From Rhodospirillaceae bacterium (GTDB lineage Bacteria; Pseudomonadota; Alphaproteobacteria; UBA8366): a DNA stretch of 64,000 nucleotides. A program made the translations under genes and the position numbers. Every line of letters starts with the position of its first letter. Position 1 is the first letter of the stretch. The notes under the pieces were generated by a model. The model was not told the origin of the DNA. It saw nothing but the letters and a program-made list of their open reading frames with translations, and searched no databases. This document shows positions 39,489-48,523 of this stretch, in pieces. Location: NCBI GenBank assembly GCA_002724395.1, contig PBOR01000043.1, positions 1-64,000 on the forward strand, in the 5' to 3' direction.

Positions 39489-40367
39489 TTGCTAGCCGAA
39501 CGCGGTGCAGCTGATAACACTATCCATGCCTATCGTAGGGACCTCGAAGAATTTCTGAAATACTGCAACAGCCACTCTATAGACGAGCTTAATGCCAATA
39601 CTGAGGACATTCGCACCTATATGGCGATACTTTCAGAGCGCGGCCTCTCTTCAGCGACAAGCGCTAGGCGTCTGTCGTCCCTGAAACAGTTTTTTAGGTT
39701 CCTCTATGCCGAAAATTTTCGCTCCAAAGACCCAACCGCGATCATTGATGCTCCCAAACAAGGCCGTGCACTGCCAAAGATACTTAGCGAAGAGGAAGTG
39801 TCACTCCTACTGGAAGCCGCAGCAAAAGATTTTTCTCACGAAGGAGTGCGGCTCAAAGCTTTGTTGGAACTGCTTTATGCAACAGGAATGCGGGTATCCG
39901 AACTCGTTTCTCTGCCTAACAACGCGCTGCCCGATAACAGAAAAATTATTTTGGTCCGAGGCAAAGGCGACAAAGAGCGACTTGTGCCCATTGGAGAACC
40001 AGCAAAAACCGCTCTGGCTAAATATAAAACCGTCCGCCAACATTATCTGAAGAAAAACCAGACTTCGCCATGGCTGTTCCCGTCCGCGGCAAAACAGGGC
40101 CATTTAACTCGACAACGCTTCGGTCAGCTTTTAAAGGAGCTGGCACGTGCAGCAGGAATCAATCCGGCAAAAGTAAGTCCTCACGTGCTGCGCCACGCCT
40201 TCGCTAGCCACTTGCTGAACCATGGTGCAGACTTACGCGTCGTTCAGCAAATGCTGGGACATGCAGATATTTCGACTACACAAATTTATACACACGTACT
40301 AGACGAGCGTTTGAGAAAACTGGTAGCAGAGAACCACCCCCTAGCGCAGACTAAAGGAGCTAAATAA
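39489..40367 (+). CDS. xerD: XerD-type tyrosine recombinase
   Basis: A site-specific tyrosine recombinase that, with XerC, resolves chromosome dimers at dif. An N-terminal SAM-like DNA-binding domain (AADNTIHAYRRDLEEFL) precedes the catalytic domain. That domain has Arg in ATGMRVSELVSL, Lys in VRGKGDKERLVP, HxxR in SPHVLRHAFASHLL, His in LGHADISTTQ and the nucleophile Tyr in IYTHV. The only normal start, TTG at 39489, has no Shine-Dalgarno sequence. The conserved SRHLETFLELLLAERG begins upstream, and ATA at 39456 lies eight bases after GAGGG. The real protein therefore probably has 11 more residues. XerC versus XerD is judged from overall resemblance only. Confidence 0.88.
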   Translation: MLAERGAADNTIHAYRRDLEEFLKYCNSHSIDELNANTEDIRTYMAILSERGLSSATSARRLSSLKQFFRFLYAENFRSKDPTAIIDAPKQGRALPKILSEEEVSLLLEAAAKDFSHEGVRLKALLELLYATGMRVSELVSLPNNALPDNRKIILVRGKGDKERLVPIGEPAKTALAKYKTVRQHYLKKNQTSPWLFPSAAKQGHLTRQRFGQLLKELARAAGINPAKVSPHVLRHAFASHLLNHGADLRVVQQMLGHADISTTQIYTHVLDERLRKLVAENHPLAQTKGAK

Positions 40368-40444
40368 CAACGCGGCTATTCATTTTCTTGATTCAAAAGC
40401 TGTGTTACCTAAACATTTAACACTAAGCAGTAACGCCAAACGCC

Positions 40445-41401
40445 ATGAACACATTTCTGGATTTCGAACAACCGATTGCCGAGTTGGAAGGCAAAGTTGA
40501 GGAATTACGCCATCTTTCCAGAGGCGATGAGATTAATATTGTCGATGAGGTAGGCAAGCTGCAGGAGAAGGCCCAAAAGCTCCTGGCACAAACCTATGAG
40601 AAACTCACGCCATGGCAAAAGGTCAAGGTTGCGCGTCATCCGGGACGACCCCACTGCAACGATTATGTATTCGGATTAATCGAAGATTTTACGCCACTCG
40701 CTGGTGACCGCAATTATGGAGAAGACAAAGCCATCATGGGCGGGCTAGGCCGTTTTCGTGGCCAAGCCTGTGTAGTTATTGGTCAAGAGAAAGGTGCCAA
40801 TACTGATGAACGCGTTGCTCATAATTTTGGCATGGCGCGCCCCGAAGGTTATCGTAAGGCGGCTCGCCTAATGGCCTTAGCTGACAGGTTTACTCTGCCC
40901 ATCATTACATTCGTCGATACACCCGGCGCCTATCCGGGGGTTGGGGCGGAAGAACGGGGACAAGCGGAAGCTATCGCTAGCTGCATTAATAAGAGCCTCA
41001 ATATCAAAGTACCAATCATAAGTACGGTGATCGGTGAAGGCGGGTCCGGCGGCGCTATTGCAATCGCCACAGGCGATAGGGTTATGATGCTCGAACACAG
41101 CATTTATTCGGTTATTTCACCAGAAGGGTGTGCATCAATCCTCTGGCGGAGCGCTGAGGCTTCAGAATCTGCAGCAGAAGCATTACGCTTAACAGCTCAA
41201 GATTTAAAATTACACGGTCTCATCGATAAGGTGATCAAGGAACCATTAGGAGGTGCGCATAGAAACAAAGAAGACACTATTAATTCTGTCGGCAATGCGA
41301 TTGAAGGTGTCTTGCAAGAACTCATGATACTGGACGGTGGTAGCCTCAGAGCAAAACGGCGTGAAAAGTTCTTAAAATTGGGGCAAGAGGGGCTAGCATG
41401 A
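40445..41401 (+). CDS. accA: Acetyl-CoA carboxylase carboxyltransferase alpha
   Basis: AccA is the alpha subunit of the carboxyltransferase that makes malonyl-CoA for fatty acid synthesis. The 318-residue protein begins [21 protein letters not shown]. It carries the crotonase-type core with [41 protein letters not shown] and [13 protein letters not shown], and then [14 protein letters not shown]. All family blocks are present. Its TGA overlaps the ATG of the following lipoprotein gene as ATGA. Its beta partner accD is not in this window. Confidence 0.97.
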   Translation: MNTFLDFEQPIAELEGKVEELRHLSRGDEINIVDEVGKLQEKAQKLLAQTYEKLTPWQKVKVARHPGRPHCNDYVFGLIEDFTPLAGDRNYGEDKAIMGGLGRFRGQACVVIGQEKGANTDERVAHNFGMARPEGYRKAARLMALADRFTLPIITFVDTPGAYPGVGAEERGQAEAIASCINKSLNIKVPIISTVIGEGGSGGAIAIATGDRVMMLEHSIYSVISPEGCASILWRSAEASESAAEALRLTAQDLKLHGLIDKVIKEPLGGAHRNKEDTINSVGNAIEGVLQELMILDGGSLRAKRREKFLKLGQEGLA

Positions 41402-42072
41402 AAAAGGCGGCTGCAGCCTTAATTCTAATTTTTATCATAAGTGCTTGCTCCGAAACTGTGGATTCAGTATTCCGTCCCGACTTCGGTATACAGTCGTCCG
41501 ATCTTCAAAGTTCTAAGAATTACATTCCCCCATCCGCCACTGCTCGCGCACGGGCAGAAAAAACAGCAAAAAAAACCGGGACCCCCAAACTAGCACCCGC
41601 GCGCAAGGTAGATCCCTATATCCCATCTCTGGGTCAACCAGTTGGCAACAGCAGCCTTAACGGCAAATCGCCATTGTCACTCCCAACGGCGCTGATGACA
41701 CCCAGCAAGGTTGATACCTACTACGAACAACAACTCAAGCTACATCAAGGTAATACGAAACCGAACTCCGCGTCGCCTAGGTCACCACCGAAAGAGCGAT
41801 CTTGGTTTGGTTTGATTTTCGGAAGTGATGCCCCTACACCGCAAGCCAATCCTCCATCGAATTGCTATATCGGCAAATTAACGACGGAGGGCGTATCATG
41901 TCAGGCCATGCGCACTCTCAAAGGACGCCTTTTAACGTTGGGTGGGCCGTTGCGAGGCTTTGGACCTGGCGATGCAGTTTGCGTCTGCGGCCCACTAGCA
42001 GAGACATCTTTTTGCCAGCAAGGCACCACGATTTACGTCGCACAAATCGATACTCGATGCGACAAACCTTAA
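41398..42072 (+). CDS. Predicted lipoprotein with C-terminal cysteine-rich domain
   Basis: A 224-residue protein with a lipoprotein signal ([12 protein letters not shown]). A Pro/Ser/Thr-rich linker of about 120 residues follows. A compact C-terminal domain starts near [18 protein letters not shown] and contains [22 protein letters not shown]. That domain resembles DUF5818-like OB-fold modules in its glycine, cysteine and GTTI pattern; this is recognition by eye and tentative. The gene is coupled to accA by an ATGA overlap but has no obvious link to fatty acid synthesis. It is probably envelope-located. Confidence 0.7.
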   Translation: MKKAAAALILIFIISACSETVDSVFRPDFGIQSSDLQSSKNYIPPSATARARAEKTAKKTGTPKLAPARKVDPYIPSLGQPVGNSSLNGKSPLSLPTALMTPSKVDTYYEQQLKLHQGNTKPNSASPRSPPKERSWFGLIFGSDAPTPQANPPSNCYIGKLTTEGVSCQAMRTLKGRLLTLGGPLRGFGPGDAVCVCGPLAETSFCQQGTTIYVAQIDTRCDKP

Positions 42073-42203
42073 CTAAAATCGCCGCGAGTCGTCACTTTTG
42101 ACTACAACCCTCTTAAATTTAAACTCTTATCTCTCCTAGCAGAAAGGGATAGGCGCCATTGGTTGCCTGGACGCAAATAGGCGGGGCAGAATGGGCCATA
42201 GCA

Positions 42204-43511
42204 ATGCATTATACTCAAGACATTTCAGGGTGCGTCAGCCCTTTAGGTCCCCGTACCAATCTTCTGGAAACGGATTTTGGCGACACCCTAAGTAATACGA
42301 GCCGCTCACTCGCTTTTATCAAAGACAGCTATGAAAACGCTACATTACCGCTTTTCAGGTTACCAGAAGCTCGTGATGATTTAGCTGTTCTTGAGGAAAT
42401 AGCGCAGCGCTATAGGGAATCCTTTAAAGACGTGATTATTCTTGGCACCGGCGGCTCCAGCCTCGGTGGTCGTTGCCTTTATGCCATCGTCAACGAGATC
42501 AGTCTGCAATGTGTAGAGGCTCCAAAATTACATTTTATGGACAATGTGGACCCACATAGCTTTGCTCTTTTGTTTGCGAGCCTCTGCCCAATAACAACCG
42601 GATTAATAGTAATCTCAAAATCCGGCGATACCGTTGAAACGCTGGCACAACTTAATATCACCATGGCTTGGTTTAAGACCGCCCTTAATGCAGCTGAAAT
42701 AGCCTCACGAACCGTCTCGCTTGTTGAACCAGGCGACAGCATGCTGAGGCAAATCGCATCAAAGTGCCAATTTACCACTTTGGACCATGACCCTAATTTA
42801 GGAGGGCGATATTCCGCATTCTCCGCCGTCGGCCTTCTCCCGGCCTTAATCGTGGGCCTTAACGTAAGATCCATACGACAAGGAGCTGCAGACGTTCTCC
42901 AAATGTTACTGCAGCGCACTACTCCAGAGACCTGCGCGCCTGCCATCGGCGCAGCACTCAACGTAGCTCTTCAACAGAAGAGTGCCATAAATAACTCAGT
43001 TCTAATGATATACAGCGACCGATTAATTTATTTTGGCCATTGGTACCGGCAATTATGGGCGGAAAGCCTCGGCAAAAATGGTCTGGGCACAACACCCATC
43101 CCATTTCTCGGCACTGTAGATCAACATAGCCAGCTTCAATTATGCCTAGATGGACCAAAAGATAAGTTCTTTACGTCCCTAATGACCGATGTCTCCGTAA
43201 CGGGAAAAAGCATTGACGCTTCCATATTTGGTGATGTCGATATTGGTCCGCTTAACAACCAAACAATGGGTGAATTATTAAAAGCGAGCCAGAAAGGGAC
43301 CGTGGAGAGCTTAATTAAAAATGGCCATCCGGTTCGCCTCATTCGCACCAAGGAAGTGAATGAAACGACTTTGGGAGCACTTATGATGCATTTTATGTTG
43401 GAAACGATAATCGCCGCCGATTTGATGGGAGTGAACGCATTTGACCAACCCGCTGTGGAATCCAGTAAAATTTTAACGCGAGACAACTTGTCGGGAACGA
43501 GAAATCGATGA
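42204..43511 (+). CDS. pgi: Glucose-6-phosphate isomerase
   Basis: PGI interconverts glucose-6-phosphate and fructose-6-phosphate. The protein shows the SIS-domain signature ILGTGGSSLGGRCLYA and the phosphate-binding VISKSGDTVETLAQ. The catalytic region is GGRYSAFSAVGLLP, followed by YSDRLIYFGHWYRQLWAESLGKNG and the QHSQLQL motif. At about 435 residues it is one of the short bacterial forms. The ATG at 42204 is chosen; a TTG at 42159 in frame after AAAGGGATAGG is possible. The stop overlaps mutL as ATGA. Confidence 0.92.
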   Translation: MHYTQDISGCVSPLGPRTNLLETDFGDTLSNTSRSLAFIKDSYENATLPLFRLPEARDDLAVLEEIAQRYRESFKDVIILGTGGSSLGGRCLYAIVNEISLQCVEAPKLHFMDNVDPHSFALLFASLCPITTGLIVISKSGDTVETLAQLNITMAWFKTALNAAEIASRTVSLVEPGDSMLRQIASKCQFTTLDHDPNLGGRYSAFSAVGLLPALIVGLNVRSIRQGAADVLQMLLQRTTPETCAPAIGAALNVALQQKSAINNSVLMIYSDRLIYFGHWYRQLWAESLGKNGLGTTPIPFLGTVDQHSQLQLCLDGPKDKFFTSLMTDVSVTGKSIDASIFGDVDIGPLNNQTMGELLKASQKGTVESLIKNGHPVRLIRTKEVNETTLGALMMHFMLETIIAADLMGVNAFDQPAVESSKILTRDNLSGTRNR

Positions 43512-45301
43512 CTATCCGTCGCCTATCAGAGCAGGTAATCAACCGCATTGCAGCTGGCGAAGTAATCGAACGCCCGGCATCCGTCGCAAAGGAGTTAGTA
43601 GAAAATAGTATTGATGCGGGTGCCACCCGCATTGATGTTACCATACGCGATGGAGGAAAATCGTTGGTTGCAGTGGTGGACGATGGCTGTGGCATGACGG
43701 GAGAAGAATTGACGCTCGCAATCAAACGCCACGCCACCTCAAAACTTGTTGATGACAATCTCCAATTAGTCGCAACTCTCGGTTTCCGTGGAGAAGCTTT
43801 GCCGTCCATTGCATCCGTGAGTCGCTTCACACTCACCTCTAGAACAGCAGATGCAGACACAGCTTGGACACTTTCTATCGACGGTGGTGAGCTCGGTGAG
43901 GCTATACCTGCCGCGCACCCGAAAGGAACCCGCATCGAGATGCGTGATTTATTTTACGCAACACCGGCACGACTTAAATTTTTACGAACAGACAGAACAG
44001 AGACTCAACGCATTGCCGAAACTCTTAACCGGCTTGCTATGGCTCATCCTGAAATTGCATTCCAACTGACCGCTGAAGATAAAATCAAGTTGAAATATGC
44101 CGCGGAGCAAAGCGATCTATTGGACGCAAGGCTAGTACGCCTAAGTGCTGTGATGGGCCGCGAGTTTGCTGAGAATGCACTAATCATCCATGCAGAACGA
44201 AGCGGTACAACACTGACCGGATACGCTGCCGTCCCTACACTCAACCGAGCAAACGCAGCATTACAGTTTTTATTCGTCAACAACCGGCCAGTCACAGACA
44301 GATTACTAATCGGTGCAGTGCGCGGTGCATATGCGGATTTTCTCGCACGCAATCGCCATCCTCTGGTTGCTCTTTTTCTCGAAATCGACCCGCGGCTAAT
44401 TGATATTAACGTCCACCCGGCCAAATCAGAGATTCGTTTCCGTGATCCAGGTCTCGTACGAGGACTCATTGTCGGCGCATTGAAACACGCCCTCGCCGAG
44501 GCCGGACATCGCGCATCAACGACCGTCAGCCAGGCGGCGCTTGGCGCAGCGCGGCCGGGTATGAGGACTGCAACTCCCTTTGGCTACCGTCCACAAACGC
44601 CATCAAACGACCTCCAAGAAAATGTACTAGCCTTCCAAACGCCGCTAGACCACGATAACCAGTTGGAACCGGCCGCACGGATAGAGAATACCGTGCTACC
44701 CTCCAACGGAACCGATCAAGGATTTCCACTTGGCGCCGCCCGAGCACAACTCCATGGCACCTATGTCATTGCGGAAACCGAGGATGGTTTGGTGATTGTT
44801 GATCAACATGCAGCCCATGAAAGGTTAATCTATGAGCAAATGAAAAATGCGTTGGCAAATAGCGGCATTCAACGTCAAGGGTTATTGATCCCCGAGGTCG
44901 TGGAGTTGGAAGAAACCGCGGTTACGCAGTTAATCGACCGCTCCACAGAGCTTGCTGAATTAGGATTGGTACTCGAAGGCTTTGGCGAAGGCGCCGTAGT
45001 CGTACGCGAAGTACCGGCGTTACTTGGCACTATCGATGTACAAAACCTAGTCAAAGATCTAGCGGCTGAACTGGTGGAGCTGGGTGATAGTTTCGCGCTG
45101 AGGGAAAAACTTTCTGAAGTTTGTGGGACAATGGCATGCCATGGCAGCGTGCGGGCTGGACGCCTGTTAAATGGTACAGAAATGAACGCATTATTACGCG
45201 AAATGGAAATTACGCCTCACTCAGGCCAATGCAATCATGGACGCCCCACTTATGTAGAACTCAAGCTGGCGGATATCGAAAAATTGTTCGGCCGGCGCTA
45301 G
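43508..45301 (+). CDS. mutL: DNA mismatch repair protein MutL
   Basis: MutL couples mismatch recognition by MutS to strand cleavage. The N-terminal GHKL ATPase has ELVENSIDAGATRID, VVDDGCGM and LGFRGEALPSIASVS. A transducer domain includes IDINVHPAKSEIRF. A variable linker covers about residues 335-405. The C-terminal domain carries DQHAAHERLIYE, which fits the DQHA(X)2E(X)4E endonuclease motif. This MutL should therefore nick DNA itself, consistent with bacteria lacking MutH. The stop shares CTAG with the convergent rsmD. Confidence 0.97.
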   Translation: MTIRRLSEQVINRIAAGEVIERPASVAKELVENSIDAGATRIDVTIRDGGKSLVAVVDDGCGMTGEELTLAIKRHATSKLVDDNLQLVATLGFRGEALPSIASVSRFTLTSRTADADTAWTLSIDGGELGEAIPAAHPKGTRIEMRDLFYATPARLKFLRTDRTETQRIAETLNRLAMAHPEIAFQLTAEDKIKLKYAAEQSDLLDARLVRLSAVMGREFAENALIIHAERSGTTLTGYAAVPTLNRANAALQFLFVNNRPVTDRLLIGAVRGAYADFLARNRHPLVALFLEIDPRLIDINVHPAKSEIRFRDPGLVRGLIVGALKHALAEAGHRASTTVSQAALGAARPGMRTATPFGYRPQTPSNDLQENVLAFQTPLDHDNQLEPAARIENTVLPSNGTDQGFPLGAARAQLHGTYVIAETEDGLVIVDQHAAHERLIYEQMKNALANSGIQRQGLLIPEVVELEETAVTQLIDRSTELAELGLVLEGFGEGAVVVREVPALLGTIDVQNLVKDLAAELVELGDSFALREKLSEVCGTMACHGSVRAGRLLNGTEMNALLREMEITPHSGQCNHGRPTYVELKLADIEKLFGRR

Positions 45302-45873
45302 CCGTCGTTTTCTATCCACCGCAGTAGAACAATTCTAGTTTTTGACCAGCTCCGGTCGTCCAACACCGAAAACCCTTGCGGTATCTCAAAAGACTCTCGG
45401 ACATCCATTTCTGCACAACAAAGCGTTTGCCCGTCGATCCAACCCCGATCAAGCAGGGCCGCAAGAGATATCGGAATTAAATCTTTTCGATAAGGCGGAT
45501 CTAAGAAAGCCAGGGATGCAGCTTCACTTGTCGATGGCGGCCGTGTGCCATCCACCTGAAGGACCTGACACGTTTCGGTTTCTTTAAAAATGGATATTGT
45601 TTGCATTAGGCCTTCACAGAGAGTTCGAGACTGCTCCATGAAAATGCAATGCCGCGCACCACGGCTTAGTGCCTCGAGACCGAGTGCCCCACTACCCGCA
45701 AATACATCGAGCACAATTGCATCGTTTAAAATCGAAACTGTCTCTGGGCCGTGATCTCTATGTTCCAAGATATTGAAGAGCGATTCCCGTACACGGTCGC
45801 TTGTCGGACGCACGGCACGCCCAGCCGGGGTAGCGATTGCACGCCCCTTATGCTTTCCGGCGATAATTCGCAT
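45298..45873 (-). CDS. rsmD: 16S rRNA m2G966 methyltransferase RsmD
   Basis: RsmD methylates G966 of 16S rRNA. The 191-residue protein has the family start MRIIAGKHKGRAIATP, RPTSDRVRESLFNIL, the SAM loop VLDVFAGSGALGLEALSRGA and the catalytic motif LAFLDPPYRKD. Its first 26 bases overlap the 3' end of the upstream rluB-like gene in another frame, which is unusual but compatible with both conserved ends. The stop overlaps mutL on the other strand. Confidence 0.95.
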   Translation of the reverse strand: MRIIAGKHKGRAIATPAGRAVRPTSDRVRESLFNILEHRDHGPETVSILNDAIVLDVFAGSGALGLEALSRGARHCIFMEQSRTLCEGLMQTISIFKETETCQVLQVDGTRPPSTSEAASLAFLDPPYRKDLIPISLAALLDRGWIDGQTLCCAEMDVRESFEIPQGFSVLDDRSWSKTRIVLLRWIENDG

Positions 45874-46612
45874 GACGTTTAGGTTTCGAAAATTTTACGC
45901 CGGTTTGCTCTGCAACGACACGTTGCGATACTTCTTCAACTGCCCCGCGTGGCAACTTTCCAAGCGGAAATGGACCGAAGCCGGTACGAATAAGGCGGTT
46001 AACGCGCCATCCAAAATTTTCACACAACTTCCGAATTTCGCGGTTCTTGCCTTCCTTTAGCGCCATGGCTAACCATGCATTCGCTCCAGTTTGGCCCTCC
46101 TTCTCAACCTCGACCGGCGCATACCGAACACCCGCAACAGTTATACCTTTCCGCATAGATCCCAATTCATCCTCTTGAACGCGACCGTGTACGCGGACTC
46201 GATAGCGACGAGTCCACCCAGTAGATGGCAATTCTAATTTCCGCGCCAACGCTCCATCATTCGTGAGCAACAGTAATCCCTCCGAATTTAGATCAAGTCG
46301 CCCAACGGAAATCACTCGTGGCAGCGAAGCCGGCAACGACTCGAAAACAGTGGGGCGACCCTCTGGATCGTGCTGGGTAGTCATTACGCCTACCGGCTTG
46401 TGATAGCGCCAAACACGCGTCGACTCAGGCGGTGCGATGGGGTTGCCATCCACCTCAATACGATTGATCTTCGTGACGGCGAATGCAGGCGATTCTAGGA
46501 TTTTGCCATCGACAGCGACGCGTCCCGCGGAGATCCAGCGTTCCGCCTCGCGTCGCGAACACAAACCAGCTCGCGCCATCACTTTTGCAATACGTTCAGG
46601 TTTTTCATCCAT
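45848..46612 (-). CDS. RluB/RsuA-type rRNA pseudouridine synthase
   Basis: A two-domain RNA pseudouridine synthase. The N-terminal S4 domain (ERIAKVMARAGLCSRREAERWI) binds RNA. The catalytic domain has the Asp in ISVGRLDLNSEGLLLLTNDG, RRYRVRVHGRV and the late GKNREIRKLCENFGWRVNRLIRTGFGPF. The basic tail KPKRHANYRRKA is typical of RluB-like members. The modified position is probably in 23S rRNA helix 80-92, by family analogy. I take the ATG at 46612; the frame continues to 46666. Confidence 0.9.
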   Translation of the reverse strand: MDEKPERIAKVMARAGLCSRREAERWISAGRVAVDGKILESPAFAVTKINRIEVDGNPIAPPESTRVWRYHKPVGVMTTQHDPEGRPTVFESLPASLPRVISVGRLDLNSEGLLLLTNDGALARKLELPSTGWTRRYRVRVHGRVQEDELGSMRKGITVAGVRYAPVEVEKEGQTGANAWLAMALKEGKNREIRKLCENFGWRVNRLIRTGFGPFPLGKLPRGAVEEVSQRVVAEQTGVKFSKPKRHANYRRKA

Positions 46613-46718
46613 ATCAATTGCGGAACTTATGAATTTCCGAACCTCAGTGCAATCGGTTCGTATCATGATTTATCTCCGTTCTTGACCGTGGCCAAAACAA
46701 ACGTGCAGTTTCTTTACT

Positions 46719-47186
46719 ATGGACGTACTTGATTCACGACATATGGCTATTGCACTGCGGGAAGCCGAAGATGCCGCCTCAAGGGGCGAGGTCCCCGTCG
46801 GGGCAGTTATTGTGGACGGGGGCACAAAAGAAATTGTCGCACGTGCCAGCAATCGAGTTGAACTGCTCAAGGACCCGACCGCTCATGCGGAAATGCAAGC
46901 TATTAAGAAGGCATGCGCGGCACTGGGACAAAAACGGCTGGACCATTGCGACCTTTACGTTACCCTCGAACCTTGCGCTATGTGCGCAAGCGCTATTGCA
47001 CACGCCCATATCAGACGCCTTTATTTCGGCGCATCCGACCCGAAGGGTGGCGCGGTGGAAAACGGTCCACGCTTTTTCGAACAGCCCACCTGCCATCACA
47101 AACCTGACGTTTATGGCGGCATTCATGAAAGTGCCGCAGCAGCACTCCTCATAGATTTTTTCAAAAAAAAACGTTGGCCAGATTAG
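46719..47186 (+). CDS. tadA: tRNA-specific adenosine deaminase TadA
   Basis: TadA deaminates A34 of tRNA-Arg(ACG) to inosine. The zinc site is complete: His and the catalytic Glu in TAHAEMQAIKKAC, and two Cys in LEPCAMCASAIAHA. The 155-residue length and DPKGGAVENGPRFF further on match TadA rather than other cytidine/adenosine deaminases. It is divergent from the rluB-like gene and converges on purD, with the stops sharing TTAG. Confidence 0.95.
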   Translation: MDVLDSRHMAIALREAEDAASRGEVPVGAVIVDGGTKEIVARASNRVELLKDPTAHAEMQAIKKACAALGQKRLDHCDLYVTLEPCAMCASAIAHAHIRRLYFGASDPKGGAVENGPRFFEQPTCHHKPDVYGGIHESAAAALLIDFFKKKRWPD

Positions 47187-48466
47187 CCTTCTTCTCGAGC
47201 TACAGCACGCCAACCGATATCGCGGCGACAAAATCCATCCGGCCAATCAATTATGTCTACCGCCTCATAAGCACGTTTTTGCGCTTCCGTAACGCTGTCG
47301 CCCAGTGCGGTAACATTCAGAACGCGGCCGCCGACCGCTTGCAACTCGCCCGTCTCAACCCGCGCCGTTCCAGCATGAAAGACCTTCGTATTAGCCAAGC
47401 CATCGGCATCATCCACTTTGCAAATTTCAGTACCTTTCTCGTAGGACTCTGGATAGCCATTTGCGGCTAAAACAACGCTCAATGCGGTTTGGTCATGCCA
47501 TCGAAGATCGAAATCCTTTAATTCTTCATCTGCGGCTGCGACAAGAGCCGACAGCAAGTCTGACTTCAATCGCATCATCAACACTTGACACTCAGGATCG
47601 CCAAACCGAACATTAAATTCGATCAATTGCGGTCCATTATCCGTAATCATAAGGCCAGCAAACAGAACACCGGTGAACGGCATCCCTTCTGCCTTCATCG
47701 CGGTAACGGTGCGCTGAACGATTGTCTCTTCTATTATAACGGCCAAGCTATCTGTCATCACCGGTGCAGGACTATAGGCACCCATACCACCGGTGTTTGG
47801 CCCTTTGTCACCATCGAACGCCGCTTTGTGGTCTTGCGCAGAGGCCAGCATTAGCGCGTTCTCACCATCGCAGATTGCGAAAACACTCAACTCCTCACCA
47901 GCCAAAAACTCCTCAACAATGATCGAAGCGCCTGCAGCACCGAAACGACCACCGACCAATGCAGCTTCAGCCGCCGCCACTGCTTCTTCAATAGACATCG
48001 CAACCGTGACGCCTTTTCCGGCTGCGAGACCATCGGCTTTGACTACGATAGGCGCTCCTTTTTCATAGATGTACGCTGTCGCCTCTGCGACATCGGTAAA
48101 GCGCTTATATGCCCCGGTCGGAATATCGTATTTAGCACACAATTGTTTGGTGAAGCTTTTGGAGCCTTCAAGTTGGGCGGCCGCCGCCGTCGGACCAAAA
48201 CATTTTACACCGGCCGAATTTAATCGATCTACCAAACCCAATACTAAGGGCGCTTCTGGCCCCACGACGACGAAATCGATTTTCTTCGCCGTAACCAGCG
48301 TCATTACTCCATCTAAATCCTCGGCGTCTATTTCAACACATTCCGCCACCGCTGCAATCCCCGCATTCCCGGGTGCACAATAAAGTGTTCCGCACAGAGG
48401 CGACCCCGAAAGCGCCCAGCAAAGAGCGTGTTCGCGCCCTCCGGAGCCGATGACTAAAATCTCCAT
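47183..48466 (-). CDS. purD: Phosphoribosylamine-glycine ligase
   Basis: PurD joins glycine to phosphoribosylamine with ATP in de novo purine synthesis. The ATP-grasp protein starts MEILVIGSGGREHALCWAL. It contains GPEAPLVLGLVD, PIVVKADGLAAGKGV, FGDPECQVLMMRL and SVVLAANGYPESYEKG. The ATG at 48466 has AAGGATG just upstream and matches the family start; the open frame to 48499 does not. It is divergent from xseA. Confidence 0.97.
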   Translation of the reverse strand: MEILVIGSGGREHALCWALSGSPLCGTLYCAPGNAGIAAVAECVEIDAEDLDGVMTLVTAKKIDFVVVGPEAPLVLGLVDRLNSAGVKCFGPTAAAAQLEGSKSFTKQLCAKYDIPTGAYKRFTDVAEATAYIYEKGAPIVVKADGLAAGKGVTVAMSIEEAVAAAEAALVGGRFGAAGASIIVEEFLAGEELSVFAICDGENALMLASAQDHKAAFDGDKGPNTGGMGAYSPAPVMTDSLAVIIEETIVQRTVTAMKAEGMPFTGVLFAGLMITDNGPQLIEFNVRFGDPECQVLMMRLKSDLLSALVAAADEELKDFDLRWHDQTALSVVLAANGYPESYEKGTEICKVDDADGLANTKVFHAGTARVETGELQAVGGRVLNVTALGDSVTEAQKRAYEAVDIIDWPDGFCRRDIGWRAVAREEG

Positions 48467-48523
48467 TTCATCCTTCCATTTTGCAAAATTCGTCGCCACT
48501 ACATATCATATCAAGTGAAAATC

